Source: Candidatus Nanohaloarchaea archaeon (GTDB lineage: Archaea; EX4484-52; GLR71). From it: 5,253 nucleotides of DNA. The stretch is taken from the NCBI GenBank assembly GCA_030636885.1, contig DAOVVY010000066.1, positions 1 to 5,253 of the forward strand, in the 5' to 3' direction. Positions 4,830 to 5,253 of the stretch are shown here, piece after piece. Numbering within the stretch: position 1 is the stretch's first letter; the number at the start of each line of letters is the position of its first letter. The notes below the pieces were generated by a model. The model ran no database searches. It had not been told where the DNA came from and saw only the letters and a list, made by a program, of their open reading frames with translations. A program made the position numbers and the translations under genes.

Positions 4830-5253
4830 TCATTTGCGTCGGACATCAATAATATATTTATTACCTGTATCCTCTGCATTTCGTAAGATTAGATTATAAT
4901 ATCCTTCACCTAATCTTTCTGAACCACTGAACCCAACATTGTCATATTCAAGACCCACATAGATCTTGGATTTTGTTGATATCGGGAAACCGAAGCTTGG
5001 GTTTGGCATCTTCTCGAATTCTCCGGATTTTATCTGTTCGGTTCGGTCTTTGATGTTGTCAGTTGTTCCTTTTGTGTATACAAGGTATGTCTTTGAACCC
5101 ATTGAGTTCCTTAATATCATGTCATTGTTTGATGATACTTCCTTGAAATCTCCTTCTGCGTGGACAAGACCCGTGACTGTGTTCTGTGTCGTGTCTGACG
5201 CTATGTAATTGTCTTCGGGGTTTATGTCTGGGATGAAGCCTGGACCTACAAGA
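4830..5253 (-). CDS. Unidentified protein, C-terminal 140 residues
   Basis: The frame is open from the right edge to a TGA at 4830-4832, so the start lies outside the window; an internal ATG at 5120 is not likely to be the true start because the frame continues unbroken above it for 44 codons. The visible 140 residues contain no cysteine and one histidine. They are rich in Gly, Ser, Asn and Thr, with alternating short hydrophobic stretches (KTYLVYTKG, KIYVGLEYD, YYNLILRN, YIIDVRR) that suggest a beta-rich fold. No catalytic motif, membrane segment or repeat is visible. The composition could suit an extracytoplasmic or surface protein such as a pilin-like or S-layer-associated protein, but nothing here proves this. 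It lies 70 bases upstream of the HxsD-like/rSAM-B operon on the same strand and could be functionally linked to it. I do not recognise the family. Confidence 0.7.
   Translation of the reverse strand, partial: LVGPGFIPDINPEDNYIASDTTQNTVTGLVHAEGDFKEVSSNNDMILRNSMGSKTYLVYTKGTTDNIKDRTEQIKSGEFEKMPNPSFGFPISTKSKIYVGLEYDNVGFSGSERLGEGYYNLILRNAEDTGNKYIIDVRRK

Noticed and set aside
4502..4852. A plus-strand frame of 116 codons opposite the HxsD-like gene
   Set aside because: It is a shadow frame rich in Ile, Tyr, Phe and Cys that crosses the intergenic promoter region; no sign of a real gene.
4760..4879. A longer form of the HxsD-like protein starting at ATG 4879 or 4846
   Set aside because: Both would overlap the end of the upstream gene, the added residues do not resemble the domain, and a TATA-like box and a GGTTGTGA site fall inside the extension, pointing to 4759 as the start.
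1..5253. CRISPR array, tRNA, rRNA, insertion sequence or attachment site
   Set aside because: No regularly spaced repeats, transposase motifs or terminal inverted repeats were seen, and nearly all of the window is accounted for by coding sequence.

Overview
The window is an AT-rich, gene-dense stretch that looks archaeal. The main reason is promoter architecture: TATA-like boxes lie about 24-27 bases before several start codons, most starts have no clear Shine-Dalgarno sequence, and two divergent genes appear leaderless around one symmetric TATA box. Small proteins and tight packing would suit a DPANN-type or other uncultivated archaeon, but the lineage cannot be fixed from this sequence.

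Layout, left to right. (1) Positions 1-415 (minus) hold the N-terminal part of a U32-peptidase-like TIM-barrel protein, cut by the window edge. (2) Positions 468-1457 (plus) hold a radical SAM enzyme with a C-terminal four-cysteine auxiliary cluster, here called rSAM-A. (3) Convergent to it, 5 bases away, a minus-strand cluster reads from right to left: an HxsD-like protein with a long acidic tail (4759-4268), a second radical SAM enzyme that is a clear paralogue of rSAM-A (4256-3282, rSAM-B), a short HxsD-like protein (3198-2941), and a full radical SAM/SPASM enzyme of the HxsB type (2944-1463). (4) Upstream of this cluster, at 5253-4830, is the C-terminal end of an unidentified cysteine-free protein whose start is outside the window.

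Taken together this looks like a variant of the His-Xaa-Ser (Hxs) peptide-modification system. In the described system HxsB and HxsC are radical SAM maturases, HxsD is a small accessory protein, and HxsA is the repeat-bearing substrate. Here the HxsD/radical-SAM pair is duplicated: each HxsD-like gene lies directly before a different radical SAM gene. A third radical SAM gene and a U32-like gene share one divergent promoter beside it. No HxsA-like His-Xaa-Ser repeat is visible, so the substrate is unknown. Candidates are the tail of the long HxsD-like protein, the truncated right-hand protein, or a gene outside the window. The family assignments rest on motifs read by eye; the idea of one joint pathway is inference.
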